A stretch of 57,622 bases of DNA from positions 1 to 57,622 of the forward strand of contig NZ_CAJSLV010000074.1 of the NCBI RefSeq assembly GCF_907177275.1, written 5' to 3'. Positions 32,717 through 41,800 of the stretch are shown piece by piece. The position numbers and the translations under genes were made by a program. How positions within the stretch are numbered: the stretch's first letter is position 1; every line of letters begins with the position of its first letter. This DNA is from Actinacidiphila cocklensis (GTDB taxonomy: Bacteria > Actinomycetota > Actinomycetes > Streptomycetales > Streptomycetaceae). Below the pieces are notes generated by a model. The model saw nothing but the letters and a program-made list of their open reading frames with translations. It was not told where the DNA came from and searched no databases.

Positions 32717-33666
32717 GCAGCGTCTGGAGCGGGAACCTGGCCTTCGGCCTGGTCTCCATCCCGGTGAAGCTCGGATCCGCCGTGTCGAGCCACAAGATCA
32801 GCTTCCGGCAGATCCATCTGGCCGACCAGGGCCGGATCCGCTACCAGAAGACCTGCGAGCTGGACGAGGAGGTGCTGACCACCGCCGACATCGGCCGGGC
32901 CTTCGAGACCCCGGACGACCAGCTGGTCGAGGTCACCGACGCCGACCTCCAGGCGCTGCCGCTGCCGACCGCAAAGACCATCGAGGTGAGCGGCTTCGTC
33001 GAGGCGTCCTCGGTGGACGCCATGCAGCTGGACACGCCCTACTTCCTGGCGCCGTCCTCACCGACGGCGAACAAGCCGTACGTCCTGATGCGCGAGGCGC
33101 TGGCGCGCTCGGGCAAGGCAGCCGTGGGCAAGTTCGCGATGCGCAACTCCGAGCACCTGGCGCTGATCACCGCACGTGACGACATCCTGCTGCTGCAGAC
33201 GCTGCGCTGGCCGGACGAGCTGAACTCGGCGGCCGACGCCGTCCCGCGCGGCAAGGTCAACATCAGCGACAACGAACTGCAGCTCGCCGACACCCTGATC
33301 GAGGCGCTCGGCGAGGCGGACCTGGCGGCGTACCACGACGAGTACGCGGCGGCCGTCGAGGCGCTGGTGACGGCGAAGCTGGAGGGCGCGGAGCCGCCGG
33401 CCGCCGGCGGCGAGGGCGGCGGCGGCCAGGTGGTGGACCTGATGGCGGCGCTGCAGGCCTCGGTGGACCAGGCCAAGGACAGCCGCGGCGAGGAGGGGCG
33501 GCACGCGACCGTCACCGAGCTGAGCTCGAAGGGCGAGGGCGCGGGGGGCAAGCGCACCGCCAAGAAGACCACCGCGAAGAAGACGGCCGCCAAGAAGACC
33601 ACCGCGAGGAAGACCGCGGCCAGGAAGACCGCGAAGAAGGCGGCGGGCCACCGCAAGGCAAACTGA
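32713..33666 (+). CDS. ku: Ku DNA end-binding protein
   Basis: 317 residues. The homodimeric ring protein binds broken DNA ends and recruits LigD-type enzymes in bacterial NHEJ. The Ku core runs from MRSVWSGNLAFGLVSIPVKL to about residue 255, with the typical RYQKTCELDEEV and AVGKFAMRNSEHLALI stretches. The C-terminal 45 residues are a Lys/Ala/Thr tail of repeated AKKT units, like histone H1 tails, which in other actinomycete Ku proteins adds sequence-nonspecific DNA binding. A TetR-type operator overlaps its stop codon. Confidence 0.96.
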   Translation: MRSVWSGNLAFGLVSIPVKLGSAVSSHKISFRQIHLADQGRIRYQKTCELDEEVLTTADIGRAFETPDDQLVEVTDADLQALPLPTAKTIEVSGFVEASSVDAMQLDTPYFLAPSSPTANKPYVLMREALARSGKAAVGKFAMRNSEHLALITARDDILLLQTLRWPDELNSAADAVPRGKVNISDNELQLADTLIEALGEADLAAYHDEYAAAVEALVTAKLEGAEPPAAGGEGGGGQVVDLMAALQASVDQAKDSRGEEGRHATVTELSSKGEGAGGKRTAKKTTAKKTAAKKTTARKTAARKTAKKAAGHRKAN

Positions 33667-33679
33667 AAGTTCACTTTCA
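33664..33679. promoter_or_regulatory. TetR-type operator at the MFS promoter
   Basis: TGAAAGT and ACTTTCA separated by TC form a perfect seven-base inverted repeat, starting at the ku stop codon. TTGACT at 33681-33686, immediately after it, is a good -35 box, with a weak -10 near 33705. A repressor bound here would block the efflux operon, whose second gene encodes a TetR protein. Confidence 0.7.
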
Positions 33680-33742
33680 TTTGACTGATGACCACCGCAT
33701 GGGAGTTACTGTCTTTACGCAGTCGACTTCCAGGAGGCCGTC

Positions 33743-35353
33743 ATGTCCGCAGCAGCACCCGCCCCTCCCCCGCTCGCGAACTCCCCGCGCCGCTGGTGGG
33801 CGCTGGCCGCCCTGACGCTGAGCGTGCTGATCATCGCCCTGGACGGCACCGTGATCACCGTGGCGCTGCCCACCCTGTCCGGCGAACTGGGCGCAGACAG
33901 CGCCCAGTTGCAGTGGATCAACGGCGGCTACCTGCTGGCGCTCTCGGTGGCGATGCTGCCGGTCGGGCTGCTCGGCGACCGCTATGGCCACAAGCGCGTC
34001 CTGGCCTGCGGCATCACCCTGTTCGGCCTGGCCTCGCTGGCCGGCACCCAGGCGGGCTCGCCGGGGCAGCTGATCGCGGTGCGGACCGTGCTGGGCCTGG
34101 CCGCGGCGATGATCATGCCGGTGTCGATGGCCGTGCTGCCGCGGATCTTCGGCCCGGCCGAGCTGCCCAAGGCGATCGGCGTGTGGACCGCGGCGACCGC
34201 GGTGGGCATGCCGGTGGGGCCGCTGGTGGGCGGCTGGCTGCTCAACCACTTCTGGTGGGGCTCGGTCTTCCTCTTCAACGTGCCGGTGGTCGTCCTGGCG
34301 CTGATCGCGTCCCTCTGGCTGCTGCCCGCCGACCGGACGCGGGACCGCGGCGCGGCCGTCCCGTTCGACACCGTCGGCACGGTGCTCAGCGCGCTGGGCA
34401 TCACCGCGCTCGTCTACGGCACCATCCTGGTCCCGGACGACGGCTGGGGCAGCCCCCGGGTGCTGGGCGGTGTCCTCGGCGGCGCAGTCCTGCTGGTCGC
34501 CTTCGCCGTGTGGCAGCGGCGGTACCCGCACCCGCTGGTGGACCTGCGGCTGTTCGCCGACCCCCGGTTCCGCTGGGGCACGCTGGTCGCGGTCTTCGTG
34601 AACTTCGCGCTGATGGGCATCATGTTCGTCGTCCCGCAGTACCTGCAGGAGGTGCTCGGGCACGACGCGTTCGGCACCGGGCTGCGGATCCTGCCGCTGA
34701 TCGGCGGGCTGATGGCCGCCGCCACGCTGGGCGAGACGCTGGTACCTCGGCTGGGGGCGCGGGTGGTGGTCGCGGCCGGGCTGCTGGTCTTCGCCGCGGG
34801 CACGCTGGTCGGCGCGGTGACCGGCGGCGGCGATGGATACGGGTACGCCGCGCTGTGGCTGACCCTGACCGGCTTCGGCTTCGGACTGGCCGTGGTGCCG
34901 GCGACCAGCCTGGTGATGTCGTCGCTGCCCGCCGAGGCGTCGGGCCGGGGCACCAGCCTGCTGGAGACCGTGCAGCAGGTCGGCGCGGTGCTCGGGGTGG
35001 CCGGTCTCGGCAGCCTGCTCAGCGCCGGCTACCTGGCGCGGCTGAGCACCGCGGGGGTGAACGGCCCCGACGCCGCCGCGGCGCGCGACTCGGTGAGCGG
35101 CGCGGGCGCGGTGGCGGCGCGGCTGCACGACCCCGGGCTGCTGGACTCCGCGCACCGCGCCTTCGTCCACGGCATGAGCCTGGCGATGCTGGTGTGCGCG
35201 GCGATCGCCCTGGCCGCGGCCGTCCTCGCGGCGCTGTTCCTGCCCGCCAAGGCCCCGGCCGGCGGCGAGCCGAAGGCGGGGGCGGGCGGCCCGGTCCCGC
35301 CTGCGCGCGAGGTCGCCACATCCACCGCCGACAGCGGACAATCGCTGGCATGA
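33743..35353 (+). CDS. DHA2-family (EmrB/QacA-type) MFS efflux transporter
   Basis: 536 residues with 14 predicted membrane segments. The family's motif C-like and motif A stretches are visible (LDGTVITVALPTLSGELG near residue 34 and GLLGDRYGHKRVLACG near residue 75). It should export a drug or other lipophilic compound using the proton gradient. Ribosome binding site CAGGAGG is well placed. The stop overlaps the TetR start (ATGA), so pump and repressor are one operon, preceded by a TetR-type dyad. Confidence 0.93.
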   Translation: MSAAAPAPPPLANSPRRWWALAALTLSVLIIALDGTVITVALPTLSGELGADSAQLQWINGGYLLALSVAMLPVGLLGDRYGHKRVLACGITLFGLASLAGTQAGSPGQLIAVRTVLGLAAAMIMPVSMAVLPRIFGPAELPKAIGVWTAATAVGMPVGPLVGGWLLNHFWWGSVFLFNVPVVVLALIASLWLLPADRTRDRGAAVPFDTVGTVLSALGITALVYGTILVPDDGWGSPRVLGGVLGGAVLLVAFAVWQRRYPHPLVDLRLFADPRFRWGTLVAVFVNFALMGIMFVVPQYLQEVLGHDAFGTGLRILPLIGGLMAAATLGETLVPRLGARVVVAAGLLVFAAGTLVGAVTGGGDGYGYAALWLTLTGFGFGLAVVPATSLVMSSLPAEASGRGTSLLETVQQVGAVLGVAGLGSLLSAGYLARLSTAGVNGPDAAAARDSVSGAGAVAARLHDPGLLDSAHRAFVHGMSLAMLVCAAIALAAAVLAALFLPAKAPAGGEPKAGAGGPVPPAREVATSTADSGQSLA

Positions 35354-35961
35354 ACGCCAAGGAGACCCCGACCGCACCGCAACCGGGCCTGCGGGAGCGC
35401 AAGAAGCAGCGCACCCTGCAGACGATCAGGCGCGAGGCCTACCGCCTCTTCGCCGCCCACGGTTACGAGGCCACCACCGTCGACCAGATCGCCGACGCGG
35501 CCGAGGTCTCGCCCAGCACCTTCTTCCGCTACTTCCCGACCAAGGAGGACGTCGTCCTGCGCGACGAGTACGACCCGGCGCTCGTGGCGGCGCTGCGCTC
35601 CAGGCCGCCCGGCGAGCCGATCATCGACTCGATCCGGCACGCGCTGACCGACTCGCTCGGGCAGATGCTGGAGGCCGACCACGACGAGCTGCTGCTGCGG
35701 ACCCGGCTCGGCTTCACCGACCCGGCGATCAGGGCGCGTTCCTGGGACGAGCTGCAGCGCAGCCAGGACGTGGTGGCCGCGGTGATCAGCGAGCGCACCG
35801 GGCGCGACCCCGACGACCTGGACGTGCACTGCGCGGCCGCGGCACTGATGGCCGTGTCGACGGCGGTGGTACGGCACTGGGTGCAGCGCGACGGCGAGGT
35901 GGACCTGGTCGCCCTCTACGACCGGCAGTTCGCCCTGCTCGCCCAGGGCATCCGCTTCTGA
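35350..35961 (+). CDS. TetR-family regulator of the adjacent efflux pump
   Basis: 203 residues. The helix-turn-helix is TTVDQIADAAEVSPSTFFRY (residues about 38-57), preceded by the RKKQRTLQTIRREAYRLFAA helix. The ligand-binding half ends with LVALYDRQFALLAQ. It is translationally coupled to the transporter gene upstream and probably represses the operon through the inverted repeat near 33670. This autoregulatory circuit is inferred from layout. Confidence 0.92.
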   Translation: MNAKETPTAPQPGLRERKKQRTLQTIRREAYRLFAAHGYEATTVDQIADAAEVSPSTFFRYFPTKEDVVLRDEYDPALVAALRSRPPGEPIIDSIRHALTDSLGQMLEADHDELLLRTRLGFTDPAIRARSWDELQRSQDVVAAVISERTGRDPDDLDVHCAAAALMAVSTAVVRHWVQRDGEVDLVALYDRQFALLAQGIRF

Positions 35962-36109
35962 CCTGCGCGGCGGCCGGGCCGGCGGGGACGCGGCGCGAAT
36001 ATTCCCAAGGACTGATACGGGGGCCGGGACGGGATTTTCCCGCGGACCGATCGGGTTGCCACCGGTGAGCGCCGACGCCCCGGCGCAGAAACGGAGCAGC
36101 ACCGCGATC

Positions 36110-36841
36110 ATGTCGACCCGTCTTGAGCCCTCGCACCCGCTGCCGCACCGGGACCCCGCGGAAGCGCACGTGCTGGACAACGCCGCCTGGGCGTCGCTGA
36201 ACGGCCCGCACCGGCACCTCGCGCAGACCGTCGGTTCCGCCGCCCGCTACCGGACCGACGTATCGCCCTTCGTCGCGGTCGCCGACCCCGGGCAGCCGCA
36301 GTCCTGGTCGGACCTGGCCGCCCTGGTCGGCGCGGGCAACTCCTTCGCGATCGCCGGGGTGCCCACGCTCCCCGACGGCTGGGCGACCGGCCAGTCGGGG
36401 CAGGGCGTGCAGATGGTGGCGACCGCGGTGGAGGCCCGCACCGACCCCGAGGCGGAACCGCTCGGCCCCGCGGACGTCCCCGAGATGCTGGAGCTGGTCG
36501 AACGCGCCAAGCCCGGCCCCTTCCTGCCCGGCACGGTCGAGATGGGCGCCTACTACGGCATCCGCCGCGGCGGCCGGCTGGTCGCGATGGCCGGGGAGCG
36601 GCTGCGGCCGCCGGGCTGGACGGAGATCAGCGCGGTGTGCACCGACGAGGAGCACCGCGGCCAGGGGCTGGCGTCCCGGCTGGTGCTGCACACCGCGGCC
36701 GGGATCGGCGCCCGCGGCGACACGCCGTTCCTGCACGCCGCCGCGGTCAACACCGGTGCGATACGGCTGTACGAGACGCTCGGCTTCACGCTGCGCCGCA
36801 GCACCCTCTTCCACTTCCTCCAGGTCCCCGGCGACCGCTGA
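36110..36841 (+). CDS. GNAT-family acetyltransferase (FR47-like)
   Basis: 243 residues. The catalytic fold is in the C-terminal half: ISAVCTDEEHRGQGLASRLV (acetyl-CoA-binding motif A) and FLHAAAVNTGAIRLYETLGF (motif B). The N-terminal half, residues 1 to 120, is a diverged second GNAT-like domain, as in FR47-type proteins. The substrate is unknown. The start is the weakest point: ATG with GGAG 13 bases upstream; a TTG 18 codons earlier is possible. It is followed at 24 bases by a quinone reductase gene. Confidence 0.8.
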   Translation: MSTRLEPSHPLPHRDPAEAHVLDNAAWASLNGPHRHLAQTVGSAARYRTDVSPFVAVADPGQPQSWSDLAALVGAGNSFAIAGVPTLPDGWATGQSGQGVQMVATAVEARTDPEAEPLGPADVPEMLELVERAKPGPFLPGTVEMGAYYGIRRGGRLVAMAGERLRPPGWTEISAVCTDEEHRGQGLASRLVLHTAAGIGARGDTPFLHAAAVNTGAIRLYETLGFTLRRSTLFHFLQVPGDR

Positions 36842-36864
36842 CCCGCACATCCGAGGAGCACGCC

Positions 36865-37785
36865 ATGCCCACCGCCTACCTCCACACCGCCTTCGGCGGC
36901 CCCGAGACCGAGGCCTTCGCCGACCTGCCTCGCCCGGTGCCGGGACCCGGCCAGCTGCTGATCGCGGTACGGGCCGCGGGCGTCAACCCCGTCGACTACA
37001 AGCGGCGCAACGGCTACCGGCGGGCGGGCGGCCCGCCGACCGACCTGCCGTCGGTGTTCGGCAGCGAGGCCGCCGGCGTCGTGGAGGAGGTCGGTGCCGG
37101 CGTCGAGGGCTTCGCGCCCGGCGACGAGGTCCTCGGCAGCACGGACACCGGCGGTTACGCCGAGCTGACCCTGCTGCCCGCGGCCGGCACCGCGCACAAG
37201 CCGGCCGGCCTGTCCTGGACGGACGCGGCCACGCTGCCGGTCGCGGCGGCCACCGCCTACGACGCCCTCGTCCAGCTCGCCCTGCCGGCCGGGGCGACGC
37301 TGCTGGTCAACGGCGTCGGCGGCGGCGTGGGTGTCGCCGCCGCCCAGATCGCCCGGGACGCGGGGCTGACGGTGATCGGCACGGCGAGCGCGGCGAAGGC
37401 GGCCTTCGCGCAGTCGCTGGGCGCGGTCCACGTCGCCTCGGGCGAGGGTGTCGCCGAGCGCGTCCGCGCGGTGGCCCCCGGCGGTGTGGACGGCGTGCTC
37501 GACCTGGTCGGCGGTGACTCGCTGCGCGAGCTGGCCGGGCTGCTCACCGACCGGTCGCGCCTGGTCAGCGGTGCGGACAAGGCGCTCGCCGCCGAGCTGG
37601 ACGGCAGCGCGATCGTACGGGCCCGCACGGGTGCGGTGCTCGACGCGGTGGCCGCGCTGGTGGTGAAGGGCGCGCTCGACCCGCACGTGACGCGCACCTA
37701 CCCCCTCGCGGAGGCGGACAAGGCCCTCCGCGCGGTGGAGGAGGGCCACACCCAGGGCAAGCTGGTCCTCACCGTCGGCCCGTAA
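36865..37785 (+). CDS. Zinc-independent MDR quinone reductase (NADPH:quinone oxidoreductase-like)
   Basis: 306 residues. GroES-like N-terminal domain with AVRAAGVNPVDYKRRNGY and FGSEAAGVVEEVG, then a Rossmann domain with LLVNGVGGGVGVAAAQIA (NADP-binding AxxGGVG-type loop). The structural and catalytic zinc cysteines of alcohol dehydrogenases are absent. It should reduce quinones or enone-type electrophiles with NADPH. GAGGAG seven bases before the ATG fixes the start. It converges on the aldo/keto reductase gene with 32 bases between stops. Confidence 0.9.
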   Translation: MPTAYLHTAFGGPETEAFADLPRPVPGPGQLLIAVRAAGVNPVDYKRRNGYRRAGGPPTDLPSVFGSEAAGVVEEVGAGVEGFAPGDEVLGSTDTGGYAELTLLPAAGTAHKPAGLSWTDAATLPVAAATAYDALVQLALPAGATLLVNGVGGGVGVAAAQIARDAGLTVIGTASAAKAAFAQSLGAVHVASGEGVAERVRAVAPGGVDGVLDLVGGDSLRELAGLLTDRSRLVSGADKALAAELDGSAIVRARTGAVLDAVAALVVKGALDPHVTRTYPLAEADKALRAVEEGHTQGKLVLTVGP

Positions 37786-37817
37786 CCCGTAACCCGAAGG
37801 AGAAGGTCCGGGCAGAC

Positions 37818-38852
37818 TCAGGCCGCGCGCCGGCGCAGGGTGGGGTCGGTCAGGGAGGGCGGGGTGTAGCCGCTGTCGCGGGCCGACAGGTTCACCCCCG
37901 GCGGCACGATCTCGTCGATGCGGTCGAGGATCTCCCGGTCCAGCGTCACCTTGTCCGCACCGAGCTGGCCCTCCAGCTGTTCGAAGGTGCGCGGCCCGAT
38001 GATCGCCGAGGTGACGCCGGGGTGCTGCAGCACGAAGGCCAGCGCGAGCTGGACCAGGGTGAGCCCGGCCTCCTGCGCCAGCTCGGCCAGCGCGTCGGCC
38101 GCCGCGAGCTTCGCCGCGTTCTCGGCCGCACCGATGTCGAAGCGCGCGGCCTGCCGCTGCGAACGGCTGGAGGCCGGCTGCCCGGCACCCCGGCGGTAGC
38201 GGCCGGAGAGCCAGCCGCCGGCCAGCGGGCTCCAGGAGAGCACCGCCAGGCCGTAGCGCTGGGCGACCGGCAGCACCTCGCGTTCGATGCCGCGGGCCAG
38301 CAGCGAGTACGGCGGCTGCTCGGCGACCACCCGCTCGCGGCCGCGGCGCTCGGCGGTCCACTGGCCCTCGACGATCGCCGACGGCTCGAACGTCGAGGTG
38401 CCGATGTAGCGGATCTTGCCCTGGTGGACGAGGTCGGACAGCGCGCCGAGCGTCTCGTCGAAGTCGGTGCCGGGCTCCGGCCGGTGCACCTGGTAGAGGT
38501 CGATCCAGTCGGTGCCGAGCCGGCGCAGGCTGTTCTCCACCTCGCGGACGATCCAGCGGCGCGAGTTGCCCTGCTCGTTGGGGTCGCTGCCACGGCTGCC
38601 GTGGAATTTCGTGGCCAGTACGACGTCGTCCCTGCGGCCGCCGGCGAGGGCCTTGCCGACGATGGTCTCCGACTCGCCCTCGGAGTAGACGTCGGCGGTG
38701 TCGACGAGGTTGATGCCGGAGTCGAGGGCGTGGTGGATGATCCGGATCGCGTCGGCGTGGTCCGGGTTGCCCCGGTGGCCGAACATCATGGTGCCCAGGC
38801 ACAGCGGGCTGACCTGGACGCCGGTGCGTCCGAAGGGGCGGTACTGCGTCAT
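37818..38852 (-). CDS. Aldo/keto reductase, last gene of the organosulfur operon
   Basis: 344-residue TIM-barrel oxidoreductase. The AKR tetrad is complete: D51 and Y56 in LVDTADVYSEGE, K82 in LATKFHG, H123 in LYQVHRPEPGTD. It reduces aldehydes or ketones with NADPH. Its ATG overlaps the stop of the ABC exporter gene by four bases, so it is translated with that operon. Oxidative cleavage of alkanesulfonates yields aldehydes, and an aldehyde-reducing partner makes sense there; this link is inference. A 1573-codon open frame runs through both genes, but only this part is real. Confidence 0.92.
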   Translation of the reverse strand: MTQYRPFGRTGVQVSPLCLGTMMFGHRGNPDHADAIRIIHHALDSGINLVDTADVYSEGESETIVGKALAGGRRDDVVLATKFHGSRGSDPNEQGNSRRWIVREVENSLRRLGTDWIDLYQVHRPEPGTDFDETLGALSDLVHQGKIRYIGTSTFEPSAIVEGQWTAERRGRERVVAEQPPYSLLARGIEREVLPVAQRYGLAVLSWSPLAGGWLSGRYRRGAGQPASSRSQRQAARFDIGAAENAAKLAAADALAELAQEAGLTLVQLALAFVLQHPGVTSAIIGPRTFEQLEGQLGADKVTLDREILDRIDEIVPPGVNLSARDSGYTPPSLTDPTLRRRAA

Positions 38853-41800
38853 CGTGCTCTCCCGTTGACGAGATGGTCGGTGGTGGGGTCGGCGGGCGGT
38901 GCCGCGGCGGGGGCCAGCTGGTCGACGGTGGCCGCCGCGCCGGTCTGCCGGAAGGCGTCCCAGAGCCTGCGGTACGGGCCGTGGGCGGCCAGCAGCGCGG
39001 TGTGCGGGCCGGTCTCGACGACGGTGCCGCGGTCGATGACCACGACCCGGTCGGCGCGGGCGGCGGTGGTCAGCCGGTGCGCCACGACGAGCGTCGTACG
39101 CCGCCGGGTCAGCGCCTCGGTGGCGGCGGCGACCCGGCTCTCGGTGGCCAGGTCGAGCGAGGCGGTGGCCTCGTCCAGCAGCAGGATGTCGGGGTCGACG
39201 AGTTCCGCGCGGGCCAGCGCGAGCAGTTGGCGCTGCCCCGCCGACAGGTTCCTGCCGCGCTCGCCCACCGGCTGGAGGTAGCCGAGCGGCAGGGCCGCGA
39301 CCATGTCGTGGGCGCCGACCGCACGGGCGGCGGCCTCCACTTCCGCGTCGGACGCGGCGGGCCTGCCGTAGGCGATGGCGTCCCGTACGGTGCCGCTGAA
39401 CAGGTGCGCCTCCTGCGGGACGACGCCGAGCCTGGCGCGGAAGGCCGCGAGGTCGAGGTCGCGCAGGTCGTGCCCGTCGACGAGGACCGCCCCCGAGGTG
39501 GGGTCGTAGAAGCGGGCGATGAGCTTCATCACGGTGGACTTGCCGGCGCCGGTGGCGCCGACCAGCGCGACGGTCTCGCCGGGGGCGATCCGCAGCGAGA
39601 CGCCGTGCAGCACCTCCTGGCCGCCGCCGCCCGCGTATCCGAAGGACACCTGCTCGAAGGCGATCTCGCCGCGGAGCGCGGCGACCGGCAGCGGGGACGC
39701 GGCGGCCGGGGTGCCGGTCGGGGTGCGCATCAGCGTACGCAGCCGGCCGAGGCCGACCACGGCCTGCTGGTAGCCGTCGAAGACCTGGGACAGCTGCTGG
39801 ATCGGGGAGAAGAACAGGTCGACGTAGAGCAGGAAGGCGATCAGGGTGCCCGCGGTCAGTGCCCCCGAGCGGACCTGGCCGGCGCCGACCGCCAGCACGG
39901 CGGCGGTGGACAGCACGCCGAGCAGCTCGACGAAGGGGAAGAAGGTGGCGATGTAGCGCTGGGCGCGCAGCCGGGAGTCGCGGAAGGCCCAGGCGAGCGC
40001 GGCGAAGTCGCGGGCGTTGCGGTCCTCGCGGCGGAAGGCCTGGGTGACGCGGATGGCGGTGACGTTCTCCTGGAGGCAGGCGTTGACGGCACTGATGCGC
40101 TCCCTGGCCTCGTGGTAGGCGGGCACCGAGTGGCGGCGGAAGAGCGCGGTGCCGCCGACCAGCAGCGGCAGCACGCACAGCAGCACCACGGCCAGGCCGG
40201 CGTCGATGACCAGCAGGGTGACCAGCACGCCGAGCACGGTCAGCAGGCTGACGACGGCGGTGATCAGGCCGGTCTGCAGGAAGTTGGACAGCGCGTCCAC
40301 GTCGGTGGTCATCCGGGTCATGATCCGGCCGCCCAACTCGCGCTCGTAGTAGTCGAGTCCGAGCCGCTGGAGCTGGGCGTAGGTCTTCACCCGCAAGCTG
40401 TAGAGCAGCCGTTCGCCGGTACGGCCCGTGGTGCGGGCCTGGGCGATGCCGACGACCCAGTCGGTGCCGACGACGGCCGCCGCCGCGCCCGCCGCGACCA
40501 GCAGGACGGTGCCCGAGTGGCGGGCGACGCCGTGGTCCACGCCGTGCCTGACCAGGATCGGCACCGCGATCTGCGCGACGGCGTCCGCGGCGACCAGCAG
40601 CAGCCCGAGCAGCAGCGGCAGCCGGAAGGGGCGGATCAGCGCCCGCAGCCCGAAGTGCGGGTCTGCGGCCCTGGTCCGGTCGGCGGGGACTTCGGGGTCG
40701 GCGTCGGGCAGCGGCATCCGGGCCAGCCCGTCGAGGAGTTCGGCGGTCGGCGGCGCGGCGCCGAGCACTCCCGCGCCCGGCCCGCCGCGCCCGCGTCCGG
40801 CGGTGGCCGCGCTGAGCGCCATGGCCTGGGCGGCCTTGAGATCGGCGTCGTCGCTGCGCTGCTCCGCGTCCGTCCCGGTGCGCCGCCACAAGCCGGCGGT
40901 GACGGCGGGCGGTGCGGTGTCGTCCTCGGCGGCGGGGACGTACTCGGCCGGGCCGCCGGCCGGCGCGTCGGTGCCGGCCCCCTCCGGCTCGGTGACGTCG
41001 GCCGCCGACAGCAGGCTGCGGAACAGCGCGGACCTGGAGCGCAGTTCGTCCATGGTGCCGGTGTCGACGACCCGGCCGCCGTCCAGGACCGCGATGCGGT
41101 CGGCCAGTTCGAGGGTGGACCTGCGGTGCGCGACGATCAGGGTGGTGGGCCTGCGGGTCGCGGTGCGCAGCCCCTCGTGGATCTCGGACTCCACCCGGGC
41201 GTCGATCGCGGACGTGGCGTCGTCGAGCACCAGCACTGCGGGGTCGCCGAGCAGCGCCCTGGCCAGCGCGACGCGCTGCCGCTGCCCGCCGGACAGGGTC
41301 AGGCCCTGCTCGCCGACGACCGTGTCGTAGCCTTGCGGCAGCCCCTCGACGAACTCGTCGGCGCGGGCGATGCGAGCGGCCCGGGTGATCCGCTCCTCGG
41401 ACACGTCGGGGTCGCCGTAGCCGATGTTGGCCCGCACCGTGTCGGACAGCAGCAGGCTCTCCTCGAAGACGTAGCCGACGGCGCCGCGCAGCGAGTCCAG
41501 CCGCAGGTCGCGGACGTCGGTGCCGGCGACCTTCACCGCACCGGACGCCACGTCGTAGAAGCGCGGCAGCAGGGCGGCCGCGGTGGACTTGCCCGAGCCC
41601 GCGGGGCCGATCAGGGCGACGGTCTCGCCGGGTGCGACGTCCAGGGTGAAGCCGCGCAGCAGCGGCTCGTGCCCGCCCCCGTAGCCGAAGGTGACGTCCT
41701 GCCAGCTGAGCGCCGGGGGACCCGCGGGCAGGTCCACCGCGCCGGGCGCGTCGGCGATGACCGGGGCCTCGTCGATGACCTCCAGTACGCGCTCTGTGCC

